64,000 bases of DNA, from positions 1-64,000 of the forward strand of contig JBGCGF010000010.1 in the NCBI GenBank assembly GCA_045110575.1. Direction: 5' to 3'. A program made the translations under genes and the position numbers. Origin of the DNA: CALDTK01 sp045110575 (GTDB taxonomy: Bacteria > Bacteroidota > Bacteroidia > Chitinophagales > Saprospiraceae). The notes under the pieces are model-generated. The model was not told where the DNA came from and did not search any database. It saw only the letters and a list, made by a program, of their open reading frames with translations. Shown here one piece after another: positions 34,339 to 43,541 of this stretch (position 1 is the stretch's first letter; each line of letters begins with the position of its first letter).

Positions 34339-35331
34339 CTACGCGTCTACCTTCACCTCAGCCACCCGCGCCTCAATCCCCTTCACAATCATATCTCCAT
34401 GGTGCCGCGTGTTCTCAATGAACAGCGTACTCGTCGCCATGCCTGCATTGATCACACCTGCGAGGTAAAGTCCAGGCACATCACCGCTCTCTAGCGTCTC
34501 AGCATCAAAACGAGGCGTTCTATGCTTGTCGTCGCTCATCTGGACGCCGCAAGACTCAAGGAACGTATAATCAGGCTTGTAGCCCGTCATTGCGAGCACA
34601 AAATCATTGGCGATGGTGACTATGCCATCGGGCGTGTTGAGGTCGACCTCTCCTTCACGAATCTCAGCAACGGTCGTATTGAAATGCGCCTTAATCGAAC
34701 CTTCTGCAATGCGGTTCTCAATGTTGGGCTTGATCCAATATTTGACCTTTTCGTAGATCTCAGACCCACGAACGGCCATGGTGACATCAGCACCTTTCAT
34801 CCACGTCTCTAGGGCGACGTCGCAAGCGCTGTTGGCTGCACCAACGACGAGGACTTTCTGGTCGATATACAAGTGTGGATCATCGAAGTAGTGGCGAACC
34901 TTAGGAAGGTCTTCACCAGGCACATTTAGCGTGCGCGGTAATCCGTAAAAACCTGTGGCCAATACCACCGAGGTCGCCGCATAGGTAGATCGGGAAGTAG
35001 AAACTTCAAATCCACCAGCAACTGTCTTTTTGAGGTCTTTCACTTCGCTATACGCCTCGATGTTGAGAGAATAGCTTTTCACAAGCCTGCGGTAATACTC
35101 TAAGGCTTCCGAGCGCGTAGGGCGAGGAGTATGACTAATGAACGGAACGCCACCCACCTCGAGCTTCTCAGAGGTAGAGAAGAAGGTCATGTTGAGCGGG
35201 AAGTGATACAGTGCATTTGCAATCGGTCCACGTTCGATTATCAGGTGGCTAAAGCCAGCCTTTTGCGCTGCGATTGCAACACTAATGCCTGTAGGCCCTG
35301 CCCCAACAATGAGTAAATCGTACGCTTTCAT
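34339..35331 (-). CDS. ypdA: YpdA family FAD/NAD(P) disulfide reductase (bacillithiol reductase-like)
   Basis: The protein has 330 residues. The N-terminal FAD motif is LLIVGAGPTGISVAIAA (residues 6-22), followed by FPLNMTFFSTSEKLEVGGVPF, a hallmark of YpdA/Bdr. The NAD(P) motif KVLVVGAANSACDVALE lies near 155, and GLYLAGVINAG near the C-terminus closes the FAD site. Unlike thioredoxin reductases it lacks the CxxC redox pair, as is normal for YpdA. In Firmicutes and some Bacteroidota this enzyme reduces bacillithiol disulfide with NADPH; whether this organism makes bacillithiol cannot be seen here. The gene is monocistronic. Confidence 0.87.
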   Translation of the reverse strand: MKAYDLLIVGAGPTGISVAIAAQKAGFSHLIIERGPIANALYHFPLNMTFFSTSEKLEVGGVPFISHTPRPTRSEALEYYRRLVKSYSLNIEAYSEVKDLKKTVAGGFEVSTSRSTYAATSVVLATGFYGLPRTLNVPGEDLPKVRHYFDDPHLYIDQKVLVVGAANSACDVALETWMKGADVTMAVRGSEIYEKVKYWIKPNIENRIAEGSIKAHFNTTVAEIREGEVDLNTPDGIVTIANDFVLAMTGYKPDYTFLESCGVQMSDDKHRTPRFDAETLESGDVPGLYLAGVINAGMATSTLFIENTRHHGDMIVKGIEARVAEVKVDA

Positions 35332-35435
35332 GCCTTACTAACGCACTTATGCGCTAGCGGTTGGCCCAACGCAAAAAGACCCATGCTTCGTAATGAAACC
35401 TGAGTCCTTGAGCTAGACTGATAAGAGGCGATTGC

Positions 35436-35882
35436 TTACGCAATCATTGAAGGAAGTACAGCTGTAGTCAGCCAGAAATCCTCAATTTTTTGGACTATCT
35501 CGAAGAATCGATCAAAGTCTACAGGTTTGTTGATGTAGCAGTTGACGTGCAAATTGTACGTCTTCAAAATGTCTGCCTCAGCATTAGAAGTGGTAAGTAC
35601 CACAACTGGAATACGCTTAAGCTCAGAATCATTCTTGATGTCTGCTAGCACTTCTCGACCATCCTTTTTGGGAAGGTTTAGGTCGAGCAAAATTAAATCG
35701 GGTAGGATGGCGTCTGAAAACGGAGCTTCTTGACGTAAGTACGAAATGGCTTCAACACCATCTCGAGCTACTTCGAGGTTTACTTTAATATTTCCCTCAC
35801 GAAACGCTTCTTGCGTTAAGCGAACGTCTCCTGGATTATCTTCCACGAGAAGTATGTTGATGGGACGACGTGTAGTGATCAT
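35436..35882 (-). CDS. single-domain response regulator, Rcp1-like
   Basis: The protein has 148 residues, a receiver domain only. It shows the acidic pocket VEDN near residue 14-17, the phosphorylated Asp in LILLDLNLPKKDGREVL near 62-78, the Thr of VVVLTTS near 95 and the Lys in CYINKPVDFDRF near 118. The insert after helix 1 and the KIEDFWL tail are those of the Rcp1 (phytochrome-partner) subgroup of CheY-like regulators. No output domain or kinase gene lies beside it, so it is expected to act through protein contact with an unlinked histidine kinase. Confidence 0.9.
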   Translation of the reverse strand: MITTRRPINILLVEDNPGDVRLTQEAFREGNIKVNLEVARDGVEAISYLRQEAPFSDAILPDLILLDLNLPKKDGREVLADIKNDSELKRIPVVVLTTSNAEADILKTYNLHVNCYINKPVDFDRFFEIVQKIEDFWLTTAVLPSMIA

Positions 35883-35975
35883 ATGGTATTCATTTCAAAC
35901 GGTGTACCACTTTTATGGTATTAGGTTTTTTTTACCTGCGATATCACTTGTAACGAAGAGCATATATCTTGCCGC

Positions 35976-36965
35976 ATGCCCCAAACAGGACAAAGCCTTC
36001 AGTACTTACTTGCGCAGTTCCAAGAATATGCTGCAAACCAGCAGTTTAACCTGCAACCTCCAACCCTGTATGACCCAATCCGCTATGCGATGGGGAGTAA
36101 AGGAAAGGCCGTAAGACCATTGTTACTGTTATTAGGGGCATCTCTAGGGAATGCCGACTTGCAAAAAGCATTGCCCGCAGCCTATGCGGTGGAGCTTTTT
36201 CACAATTTTACTTTATTACACGATGACATCATGGACGAGGCTCCTTTGCGAAGAGGCAAGCCTAGTGTGCACACCAAATTTGGAGTTGCTTCGGCCATTC
36301 TAGCAGGCGATGCGATGATGATTCATACCTACGGCTACCTCTTAGACAATTATGAAGGCGCTACGGGATCGTACTTGCTAAAGGTTTTCCAAGCAATGGC
36401 CATCGGACTTTGTGAAGGGCAGCAGCGAGACATGGACATGGAGGTTAGTGAGGTCTCTACTTACACCGAGTATCTAGAGATGATTCACGGGAAGACCGGC
36501 GTTCTCATCACCGCGTGCCTAGAAATGGGCGCTTTCATCGGAGGGCTTTCGCCAAAACAGTGCGAGACCATTCGAAAAGTGGGAGACCTCGCCGGACGTG
36601 CCTTTCAGATCCAAGATGATGTGCTCGACACCTTCAGTACGAGCAAGCAGACGGGCAAAAGTGATTACGGCGACATCGTTCGCGGAAAACAGTCCGCACC
36701 TTTCTTACATGCACTCCAGTCGGCCAGCCCAACGCAGCAGGAGCGCTTGAAAGAGATCTATGCCTTGACAGTGGAGGAGCGCTCAATCTTGATACCTGAA
36801 GTACTGTCGATAATGCAGGACCTTGGTGTGGAAAAAAGCCTCGCAACACAAGTCGAAGCTGCATCATCAGAAGCGAATATGCTCGTCGAAAGCTTGCAAG
36901 TGGATGAGGAGGCAAAAGCCAACCTCATTTCCTTTCTAGATAAGCTCTCTGTGAGAAGGCATTAA
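35976..36965 (+). CDS. polyprenyl (farnesyl/geranylgeranyl) diphosphate synthase
   Basis: The protein has 329 residues. The first Asp-rich motif is LHDDIMDEAPLRRGKPSVH near 87 (DDxxD), preceded by GSKGKAVRPLLLLL; the second is FQIQDDVLDTF near 214, with KQSAPFLHAL after it. These bind magnesium and the diphosphates of the substrates, and define short- to medium-chain trans-prenyl transferases. Chain length depends on residues before the first motif (LFHNFTLLHDD); the large aromatic residue there favours C15-C20 products, though this is inference. A single near-terminator hairpin follows. It contains an exact 14-bp motif. Confidence 0.92.
   Translation: MPQTGQSLQYLLAQFQEYAANQQFNLQPPTLYDPIRYAMGSKGKAVRPLLLLLGASLGNADLQKALPAAYAVELFHNFTLLHDDIMDEAPLRRGKPSVHTKFGVASAILAGDAMMIHTYGYLLDNYEGATGSYLLKVFQAMAIGLCEGQQRDMDMEVSEVSTYTEYLEMIHGKTGVLITACLEMGAFIGGLSPKQCETIRKVGDLAGRAFQIQDDVLDTFSTSKQTGKSDYGDIVRGKQSAPFLHALQSASPTQQERLKEIYALTVEERSILIPEVLSIMQDLGVEKSLATQVEAASSEANMLVESLQVDEEAKANLISFLDKLSVRRH
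36545..36558 (+). repeat. 14-bp dispersed motif GCTTTCGCCAAAAC, exact copy
   Basis: Inside the prenyl synthase gene, in the frame L-S-P-K. Confidence 0.85.
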
Positions 36966-37012
36966 AAAATAAATGCATATGTAATTGTCTGTCAAAGAAT
37001 AGGCATTAAAAA

Positions 37013-37040
37013 AGGGGTAACTGCTTTAGCAGTCACCCCT
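37013..37040 (-). terminator. hairpin of the convergent prenyl synthase / GNAT pair
   Basis: AGGGGTAACTGC, loop TTTA, GCAGTCACCCCT, with one mismatch in the stem. On the minus strand it is followed by a T run (CCCCTTTTTTT), so it mainly serves the minus-strand GNAT gene. Confidence 0.65.
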
Positions 37041-37166
37041 CACACTATGAAACACTATTTCTTTATCTAGGTATTCTGGTACTCCAAAGCTAAGGTGAAA
37101 ACCGTATCAGGTCAAATAAGGCCTTTAGGGTATTCTCTAAAAAATGTTGATACCGAGATCTCGGTA

Positions 37167-37616
37167 CTACAAGAACAGCTTGCCGTTTTCCCAGCCAGGC
37201 TCTAGTTCTGCTCCATTTTTCAGGTAAAAGGCCTTAGCAGGTTCATTCCAGTCCAAAACCTGCCATTTGATGAGGGCACATCCCTTTACACGAGCAACGA
37301 CGATAAGCGCTTCCCAGAGCTTTTCTCCGATCCCTGCTCGACGTGCATGTTGCGCAACGACAAAATCTTCGAGGTAGAGCATACGTCCCTTCCACGTCGA
37401 AAACGTGTTGTAGTAGATCATTACACCAAGGTTTTCGCCTTCTTCGGTCTCGGCAACCAAGAGATCGAACCAACCTGCATCGTAATCGCGCTCGTAGGTT
37501 TTGACGGAAGTCGTAACTGCTTTAGCCGCTTTTTCATATTCGGCCAATTCCTCAACCCGTGCAAATGCAGCGGCTAAGTCACGTTTTTCCCCTTTTCTAA
37601 TGATGATCTTGCTCAT
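37167..37616 (-). CDS. GNAT family N-acetyltransferase
   Basis: The protein has 149 residues. The GNAT fold is visible: N-terminal IIRKGEKRDLAAAFARVEEL, central strands GVMIYYNTFSTWKGRMLYLEDFVV, and the acetyl-CoA loop HARRAGIGEKLWEALI (R-x-x-G-I-G type) near residue 92-107, then KGCALIKWQVLDWNEPAKAFYLKNGAEL, the C-terminal motif B typical of the diamine acetyltransferase-like branch. The substrate may be a polyamine, amino acid or peptide and cannot be assigned. It is convergent with the prenyl synthase gene. Confidence 0.88.
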   Translation of the reverse strand: MSKIIIRKGEKRDLAAAFARVEELAEYEKAAKAVTTSVKTYERDYDAGWFDLLVAETEEGENLGVMIYYNTFSTWKGRMLYLEDFVVAQHARRAGIGEKLWEALIVVARVKGCALIKWQVLDWNEPAKAFYLKNGAELEPGWENGKLFL

Positions 37617-37728
37617 TCCGCTAAAGTAATGTCACGAGAATGCAGTTTGGTAGCCCATTTCCGGCGATTCTTAAGATCAACGTAGCTAAAGGCTATAATC
37701 TCTCCTGTGACTTCGTGATATTGCAGAC

Positions 37729-38961
37729 ATGTTGAAGCATATTCTATTCCTCCTCATTTCAATGGTCTCCTTAAGCACCTTGTGTGCACAGTCTACTCCG
37801 CGTGACATGCAGATGAAAGTGGACGTGGCTTACCTCGCTAGTGATATTCTTGCAGGACGTGCAGCTGGGTCGCCATTTGCTGATGAAGCGGCAGCTTACC
37901 TCGCGATGCGTATGCGTCAGCTTTCGCTAAAACCCATGGGCGATAAGGAAACTTACCTCCAGGAGTTTCCAATCATTGTTGCTGGTCACGGCCACATGAA
38001 CGATGCGCCACAGCTGAAAACGAGTAACGTGTTAGGTTACCTCGACAACAAGGCAGATCAAACCATCATGATCGGTGCACACTACGATCACCTAGGTTTT
38101 GGCGGAAGCGGAAGTGGAAGTCTTCACGTCGGCGATCCTGAACCACACAACGGTGCAGACGACAATGCGAGTGGGGTAGCGATGGTCTTCGACTTAGCGG
38201 AGCGTTTGCAGCAGAAAGGAGCGAAGAAGAAATACAATTTCCTGTTCGTGGGCTGGAGCGCGGAAGAAATGGGCCTGATCGGTTCTAAGTTCCTTGCAGA
38301 GCATATGCCAGAAGGGATGCCAGCCGTAGTTGCGGTAATCAATTTTGACATGGTTGGTCGTCTCAGCAAAGAGAACGTACTCGCTGTTAACGGTACAGGA
38401 ACCTCACCGGTATGGCCAGAATTATTGGTGAGCGCGTCGAAGGATAGAGTAACCATCAACTCGCATGAGAGCGGTCTCGGACCGAGTGACCACGCTAGCT
38501 TTTACTTGCAAGACCTACCTGTTCTGCACTTCTTTACCGGACAGCACCCGCAGTATCACAAGCCTGGCGATGATATTCACCTCGTAAACTTCCCGGGAAT
38601 GGTTACCATCTCAGATATCGTCTATGATGTCGTGCAAGGACTTCCAAAGAGCGGCCAGATTCCGTTTACGAAGACCAAGGACGAAAGCATGAGCAAGGTT
38701 TCTGCCTTCAAAGTGACTATGGGCGTAATGCCGGACTATGTGTATGCAGGCGAAGGCATGCGCATCGACGGTGTGCTCGATGATCGTCCAGCCATGAAAG
38801 CCGGACTTGAGCGTGGTGATGTACTCGTCGAACTTGATGGAAAGCCTGTTGGAGACATCTACGACTACATGAAGTACCTCGGCGAGCACGAGAAAGGGGA
38901 TAGCGTCAACATCATCGTTGAGCGCAAAGGCGAAAAGCTCAAGAAGCGGATTACGTTCTAG
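37729..38961 (+). CDS. M28 family metallopeptidase with C-terminal PDZ domain
   Basis: The protein has 410 residues with a signal peptide (ILFLLISMVSLSTLCAQ). The M28 zinc ligands are visible: HYDHLGFG near 119, DDNASGVAMVFDLAE near 144, SAEEMGLIGS near 178 and FDMVGRL near 206; the final His lies in FFTGQHPQYHKPGDD near 268. The PDZ part (about 325-410) has GVMPDYVYAGEGMRIDGVLD and ALKAGLERGDVLVELDGKPV-type strands. It is a secreted aminopeptidase whose PDZ domain may select substrates. The gene stands alone, followed by a large hairpin. A near-copy of the 14-bp motif lies at 37920 and another at 38096. Confidence 0.92.
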   Translation: MLKHILFLLISMVSLSTLCAQSTPRDMQMKVDVAYLASDILAGRAAGSPFADEAAAYLAMRMRQLSLKPMGDKETYLQEFPIIVAGHGHMNDAPQLKTSNVLGYLDNKADQTIMIGAHYDHLGFGGSGSGSLHVGDPEPHNGADDNASGVAMVFDLAERLQQKGAKKKYNFLFVGWSAEEMGLIGSKFLAEHMPEGMPAVVAVINFDMVGRLSKENVLAVNGTGTSPVWPELLVSASKDRVTINSHESGLGPSDHASFYLQDLPVLHFFTGQHPQYHKPGDDIHLVNFPGMVTISDIVYDVVQGLPKSGQIPFTKTKDESMSKVSAFKVTMGVMPDYVYAGEGMRIDGVLDDRPAMKAGLERGDVLVELDGKPVGDIYDYMKYLGEHEKGDSVNIIVERKGEKLKKRITF

Positions 38962-38984
38962 TTATTTATGCAGTCTGTCCGGCA

Positions 38985-39030
38985 TGTGGTCCGACCGTTG
39001 CACGGTCGACCGTAAAACGGTCGGACCACA
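38985..39030. repeat. large intergenic hairpin after the M28 gene
   Basis: TGTGGTCCGACCGT (38985-38998) and ACGGTCGGACCACA (39017-39030) are perfect inverted copies; the loop between them repeats the CACGGTCGACCGT theme. The left arm recurs at 13698. It may be an attenuator or a mobile palindrome. Confidence 0.7.
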
Positions 39031-39035
39031 TAAAC

Positions 39036-39284
39036 TCACCCGTTTACATCAACGGAGACAACTTTAATCACAGCGACTTCAGTGAACTCCGCGCCAAAAG
39101 CTGCGAGAAGCTCCTTGCCGACTGCGTTCCAGACCGAGTCAAAGTCGCCATACAATTGCGTCGAAAGCGGATTGTAGAGGATGTCTATGTCCGGGTATTG
39201 TTTCAACGCCTCAATAAAGCCTAGGATAGGCTTTTTGTAGTCTGGTGTGAGCGGATAGAGGCTGATGTCGAGTGAAATGTTCAT
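39036..39284 (-). CDS. thiamine-binding (YkoF-like) small protein
   Basis: The protein has 82 residues. The order of strands and helices (MNISLDISLYPLTPDYKK, then FIEALKQYPDIDI, LYNPLSTQLYGDFDSV) follows the YkoF/MTH1187-type thiamine-binding fold of Bacteroidota, in which a single ferredoxin-like domain binds thiamine or a related ligand. The match is by pattern; no transporter genes lie beside it. The gene is convergent with the M28 gene, with the large hairpin between them. Confidence 0.65.
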   Translation of the reverse strand: MNISLDISLYPLTPDYKKPILGFIEALKQYPDIDILYNPLSTQLYGDFDSVWNAVGKELLAAFGAEFTEVAVIKVVSVDVNG

Positions 39285-39423
39285 GTGCGAAGTAGTGGGA
39301 TGCTTGAGGTATTAAAGGATTTAACACCTTATTTACGGTCGAGTTGATCAATATCGATCAATCTCAGGTACCTGTATACAGTGATTTTTCGCGTATCATC
39401 TTTTTTTGATATGTTGTGGAGCG

Positions 39424-39451
39424 TTGCTGGGGCTTGCCTCGGTTACATTTG
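39424..39451 (+). promoter_or_regulatory. candidate promoter of ftsK
   Basis: TTG at 39424-39426 and TACATTTG (TAnnTTTG) at 39444-39451 with a 17-bp spacer, about 55 bp before the ATG. Confidence 0.4.
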
Positions 39452-39503
39452 TAAGGCTGCGAGGTAGTTCCGACTACTGCTCAGCAAACACTTGAGAAAC
39501 ACT

Positions 39504-42047
39504 ATGAAAAAATCAACTCGCAAAAAACGAGGGGCCACGGTCATGGACGACCGTATCCGCAAGATTGCAGGATTTACCATCCTGGCCCTTGCCACCTTCC
39601 TCGGCCTTGCCTTTATCTCCTACCTTTTTACGTGGAAAGTTGACCAAGCTGCAGCTATGAGCTATGGTTGGGGACTGCTCTTCGCAAATGGAGTTGAGGT
39701 CGCCAACTGGATGGGCCCATTCGGTGCATCTGTTTCCCACACTGCTTTCTATGCTGGCTTTGGAGCGACAAGCTTCTTGGCGGTTTACCTCCTTGCCCTA
39801 GTGGGCTTGGCGATATTGAAGCGCCGTCCACTCATACAGCTGCAGCGTCAGTTACGTTGGGGCCTCTTCGGGCTTCTCGTCCTGTCTGTGATGCTTGCCT
39901 TCTTGTTCCAAATGATCGATTTCCCTATGGGAGGCGCGTATGGCTACTTGATTTCGAGTTGGCTTGAGCGCATGATTGGTATTCCAGGCGTTGTCTTGTT
40001 GTTTGCGCTTGCGCTTGTCATGTTGGTCATCTGGATTTTTGATCCTAGTTGGAGTGATGTTACCTCAGGTAAGTTTCTCAGTGGTGTTGAATTGGCGCCT
40101 GCACTTCCAAGTGGTTTGAGCAAGTTCGTAGGGAGGTTTACACCAGAAAAGGTAAAGCCTGCCCGCAAGAAGAAGCCTTTGGCGAAGAGTGAACCTGATG
40201 GAGAGGTTGAGCCGAGCAAGGGTGTTGCTGGTCTCGATTACGACAACGACGATCTTCTCGCTGCGGCTCCAAAAGGAGATGCGCTCGATCTATCGCTTCC
40301 AAGCGAACTCGAACAGCGTAACATCAAGAAGGCGAAGCAGCTTTCTCTTGGTGCAGATGACATCGAACTCAACCTTGCGCCTACGCCAAACGAAGACGCG
40401 ATTGATCCAGCGCTCGATGCTATTTCTGCAAACGTGGGTGAAAAGCCAGAAGGCTATGGCGCCGTTGCTGGTGAAACACCACGTGACATCCTCTCTGCTG
40501 AGGCGGAATCAGACCTGGAGTCACAAGGACCATACGATCCGAAGCTAGAGTTGAGTACCTACAAGTACCCAACCTTGGAGCTCCTTAAGGACTACCCAGA
40601 CAACGAAAACCCAGTAACAAGGGAAGAGCTCAACGAGAACAAGCGTCAAATTGTAGACGCATTGCTCAGTTTCGGTCTTTCTATCGTGAGTATCACCGCA
40701 ACGGTAGGTCCGACGATTACACTCTACGAGATTGTTCCTGCACCAGGCGTACGTATCTCTAAGATTCGTACCCTTTCTGATGATATCGCACTCAACCTTT
40801 CGGCGTTGGGTATTCGAATCATTGCACCGATTCCTGGACGTGGATCGATCGGTATTGAGGTTCCGAACAAGAACCGTCAGATGGTTCCTCTTCGTGAGGT
40901 ACTTGCTTCAAAGAAGTTCCGCGAAGCGAAGATGGAGTTGCCAATTGCGCTCGGTAAGACGATCTCTAACGAGACGATGGTAGTTGATTTGGCCAAGATG
41001 CCTCACCTTCTTGTAGCGGGTGCTACAGGTCAGGGTAAGTCGGTTGGTATCAACACGATCATCATGAGCATGCTTTACCGCAAGCACCCTTCTGAGGTGA
41101 AGTTGGTAATGGTCGACCCAAAGAAGGTGGAGCTTTCACTCTACAGTGTATTGGAGCGTCACTTCTTGACCTACATGCCTGGTCAAGAGGAGACCATCAT
41201 TACAGAGAACACCAAGGTGATTCACACGCTCAACTCGCTTTGTATCGAGATGGACCAGCGTTATGAGTTACTCAAGAAGGCATCTGTACGTCACATCACG
41301 GAGTACAACGCCAAGTTCAAAGAGCGTAAGCTTAACCCGAAAGACGGTCATAAATTCCTTCCATACATCGTCATGATCATTGACGAGTTTGCCGACCTCA
41401 TCATGACGGCAGGTAAGGAAGTGGAGCTTCCGATTGCGCGTATTGCACAGCTTGCACGTGCGGTAGGTATGCACCTTATTATCGCGACACAGCGTCCGAC
41501 AGTGAAGATCATCACCGGTACAATCAAGGCCAACTTCCCAGCACGTCTAGCCTTTAAGGTGACGTCTGGTACTGACTCTAAGACAATCCTTGACGGACCT
41601 GGAGCTGAGCAACTCATTGGTATGGGAGACATGCTTCTTTCAATGGGAGCTGAGAAGGTGCGTCTGCAGTGTGCATTCGTTGACACCCCGGAGGTTAATG
41701 ATGTTCTTGACTTCATTTCTGCGCAGCAAGGCTTACACATGCCGTACTTACTCCCAGAGTATGTCGGTGAGGACGAAGAGGCAAGAGGTAACTCTGTACT
41801 CAATCCGAAGGAAGCCGATGAGCTTCTTCGTGATGCAGCCCACATGGTGGTTGACAATCACATTGGTTCGACTTCGATGCTTCAGCGTCGTATGAAGATC
41901 GGATTCAACCGTGCTGGTCGTATCATGGACGAACTTTGCCAGCTAGGCATCGTTGGTGAGACGCGTGGCTCTAAGCCAAGGGAAGTCATGGTAGGTGATA
42001 TTCTTGAGTTGGAGAGTATGCTGGATCTCTTCTATAGTGGAGAGTAA
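39504..42047 (+). CDS. ftsK: DNA translocase FtsK
   Basis: The start is ATG 39504 (MKKSTRKKRGATVMDD); the open frame begins at a TTG 12 bp earlier. The 847 residues give four membrane helices in the first 180 residues, a charged linker (about 225-370), then the motor: VAGATGQGKSVGINTI (Walker A) near 507, VMIIDEFADLIM (Walker B) near 620, IATQRPTVKIITGTIKANFP near 665, and a C-terminal gamma winged helix (LQRRMKIGFNRAGRIMDELCQLGIVG). FtsK moves DNA at the closing septum and drives dimer resolution at dif. The gamma domain reads short polar sequences (KOPS). A terminator follows at 42073. Confidence 0.96.
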   Translation: MKKSTRKKRGATVMDDRIRKIAGFTILALATFLGLAFISYLFTWKVDQAAAMSYGWGLLFANGVEVANWMGPFGASVSHTAFYAGFGATSFLAVYLLALVGLAILKRRPLIQLQRQLRWGLFGLLVLSVMLAFLFQMIDFPMGGAYGYLISSWLERMIGIPGVVLLFALALVMLVIWIFDPSWSDVTSGKFLSGVELAPALPSGLSKFVGRFTPEKVKPARKKKPLAKSEPDGEVEPSKGVAGLDYDNDDLLAAAPKGDALDLSLPSELEQRNIKKAKQLSLGADDIELNLAPTPNEDAIDPALDAISANVGEKPEGYGAVAGETPRDILSAEAESDLESQGPYDPKLELSTYKYPTLELLKDYPDNENPVTREELNENKRQIVDALLSFGLSIVSITATVGPTITLYEIVPAPGVRISKIRTLSDDIALNLSALGIRIIAPIPGRGSIGIEVPNKNRQMVPLREVLASKKFREAKMELPIALGKTISNETMVVDLAKMPHLLVAGATGQGKSVGINTIIMSMLYRKHPSEVKLVMVDPKKVELSLYSVLERHFLTYMPGQEETIITENTKVIHTLNSLCIEMDQRYELLKKASVRHITEYNAKFKERKLNPKDGHKFLPYIVMIIDEFADLIMTAGKEVELPIARIAQLARAVGMHLIIATQRPTVKIITGTIKANFPARLAFKVTSGTDSKTILDGPGAEQLIGMGDMLLSMGAEKVRLQCAFVDTPEVNDVLDFISAQQGLHMPYLLPEYVGEDEEARGNSVLNPKEADELLRDAAHMVVDNHIGSTSMLQRRMKIGFNRAGRIMDELCQLGIVGETRGSKPREVMVGDILELESMLDLFYSGE

Positions 42048-42072
42048 GCATAGCCTTTAGCCAAAACGAATA

Positions 42073-42107
42073 AGAGCCATCAACTTGCAAAAGTTGATGG
42101 CTCTTTT
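42073..42107 (+). terminator. terminator of ftsK
   Basis: AGAGCCATCAACTT, loop GCAA, AAGTTGATGGCTCT, then TTT. A perfect 14-bp stem. Confidence 0.85.
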
Positions 42108-42200
42108 CGTTTCAACTGAGCGCGGCATCTGTGCTCTGCACAGGCGCTCTTCAATCAATCTTCAGTTGATAATTGAATCGCAGAGGCGTTCGGATCGCGC

Positions 42201-42228
42201 TCTTATGGTTTTAGCGAAAGCCATAAGA
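42201..42228 (-). terminator. hairpin of the antiporter gene built around a 14-bp motif variant
   Basis: TCTTATGG (42201-42208) and CCATAAGA (42221-42228) flank the motif variant GTTTTAGCGAAAGC (42208-42221); TTTT/AAAG continue the stem to a 4-nt AGCG loop, 12 bp in all. It begins just after the antiporter stop codon. Confidence 0.6.
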
Positions 42229-42233
42229 AATCT

Positions 42234-43532
42234 CTAATGCCCGCCACCATCAACTTCAGCCTTAGCCATATCAATCCCTGGCGTTGACCAAACCGAAAGA
42301 TCTACAGGTGATTCTTCCGCTTTTCGGATCGCCATGCCTGCACGCTTCTTGTCCTGAATCATCGAGAAGGTCATGATAAGACTCGTACCGATAATCACGA
42401 AGAGTAAGATGCCCGGTTGGAAGCCCGCTATAAGTGCCGCTGCTGGGATTGCATTGTAGAGCAATACGGTTATCAATCCACGCGGCGCAATGAAGAGCTG
42501 TGGGACGAGATCCTTACCCACGAATACTCGCAGAAGTACAAAGCGAATGATGTAGATCGAAGCAATGATCAACACTGAAATCTTCATGACATCGAAGCTC
42601 AGCAATGAACTTGGATCAATCGTCAGTCCGAAGATGACAAAGAAGAACGTCCGAACAACAAAGGCTGTCTCTAACGTCACGATGTGCAATCCTTCAAAGA
42701 TTTCAGCGATCTTCTTTGGCTGGATCAGCTTCTTCATCGGGCCGAAGAAGAAGAGGTTCACATTGGCGAACATGAGTCCGAAGATGAGAATAATGATCAA
42801 TGACGATAGGTGGTACGTCTTGCCAATTGCATACTCTAAGAGTAGGACTGCGATCAAGAGGAAAAGCTTCACATGGCTCTTCAGCTTTTGGAAAACCAGC
42901 ACTAGAATGTAGCTACCGATCAGTGCGAGTACAACTGTAAGTACTAGGATACCAGAATACTCGATCCAGTTATGTGCTACTCCTCCCTTTTCGGCAGCCT
43001 CGAAAGGTCCCGTTAAGAAGTAGAACAGGATGATGCCTAGGATATCAGAGAACGTACTCTCATAGATGTGGAACTCCTTCTTGTCCTTACGGAGGCTTCC
43101 TACACTAGGTATGATGATGGCACTAGATAGAATCGAGAGCGGGGTAGCGTAAAGCCATGCAGACTCTGACGTCATTCCATCAACGAAGAACATCAGTAAC
43201 TCTGCGCAGACCCACGCTGACAGCATTAGACCTGCGGCAGCAATGAGCATCGCTTTGGCTATGGGAATCAGCTGGTCTCGCGTGAGTTTGAGTTCAAGAG
43301 CAGCTTCAAGCACGATCATGATCAAACCGACAATACCGAGTAGCTCTAGCAGGTAGCTAAAGTCAACGCCAGCAATCTTATCTGCAAAGCTCACCTTGAG
43401 TACAACACCCAAAACGATGAGCATCAGGACTGAAGGAATATTCGTTCGCTTGGAGATCTCGTTGAATAAGAACGAGGCTATGATGATGAGCGACGCTGCA
43501 ATAATCAGCGGATAGGATCCAAATTGTTCCAT
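42234..43532 (-). CDS. cation:proton antiporter (NhaP/CPA1 type)
   Basis: The protein has 432 residues and about 12-13 membrane helices. The first (PLIIAASLIIIASFLFNEI) is followed by KRTNIPSVLMLIVLGVVLK, and further ISILSSAIIIPSVGS, FSDILGIILFYFL and RGLITVLLYNAIPAAALIAGF, patterns of the CPA1/NhaP family with the key Asp in FSDILGI. The role is Na+ or K+ for H+ exchange, with ion choice unknown. It is the last gene of an operon with the MscS-like and P-loop ATPase genes (9-bp gap upstream), so ion export and channel function may be coordinated. Confidence 0.88.
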   Translation of the reverse strand: MEQFGSYPLIIAASLIIIASFLFNEISKRTNIPSVLMLIVLGVVLKVSFADKIAGVDFSYLLELLGIVGLIMIVLEAALELKLTRDQLIPIAKAMLIAAAGLMLSAWVCAELLMFFVDGMTSESAWLYATPLSILSSAIIIPSVGSLRKDKKEFHIYESTFSDILGIILFYFLTGPFEAAEKGGVAHNWIEYSGILVLTVVLALIGSYILVLVFQKLKSHVKLFLLIAVLLLEYAIGKTYHLSSLIIILIFGLMFANVNLFFFGPMKKLIQPKKIAEIFEGLHIVTLETAFVVRTFFFVIFGLTIDPSSLLSFDVMKISVLIIASIYIIRFVLLRVFVGKDLVPQLFIAPRGLITVLLYNAIPAAALIAGFQPGILLFVIIGTSLIMTFSMIQDKKRAGMAIRKAEESPVDLSVWSTPGIDMAKAEVDGGGH

Positions 43533-43541
43533 GATCGGGGA

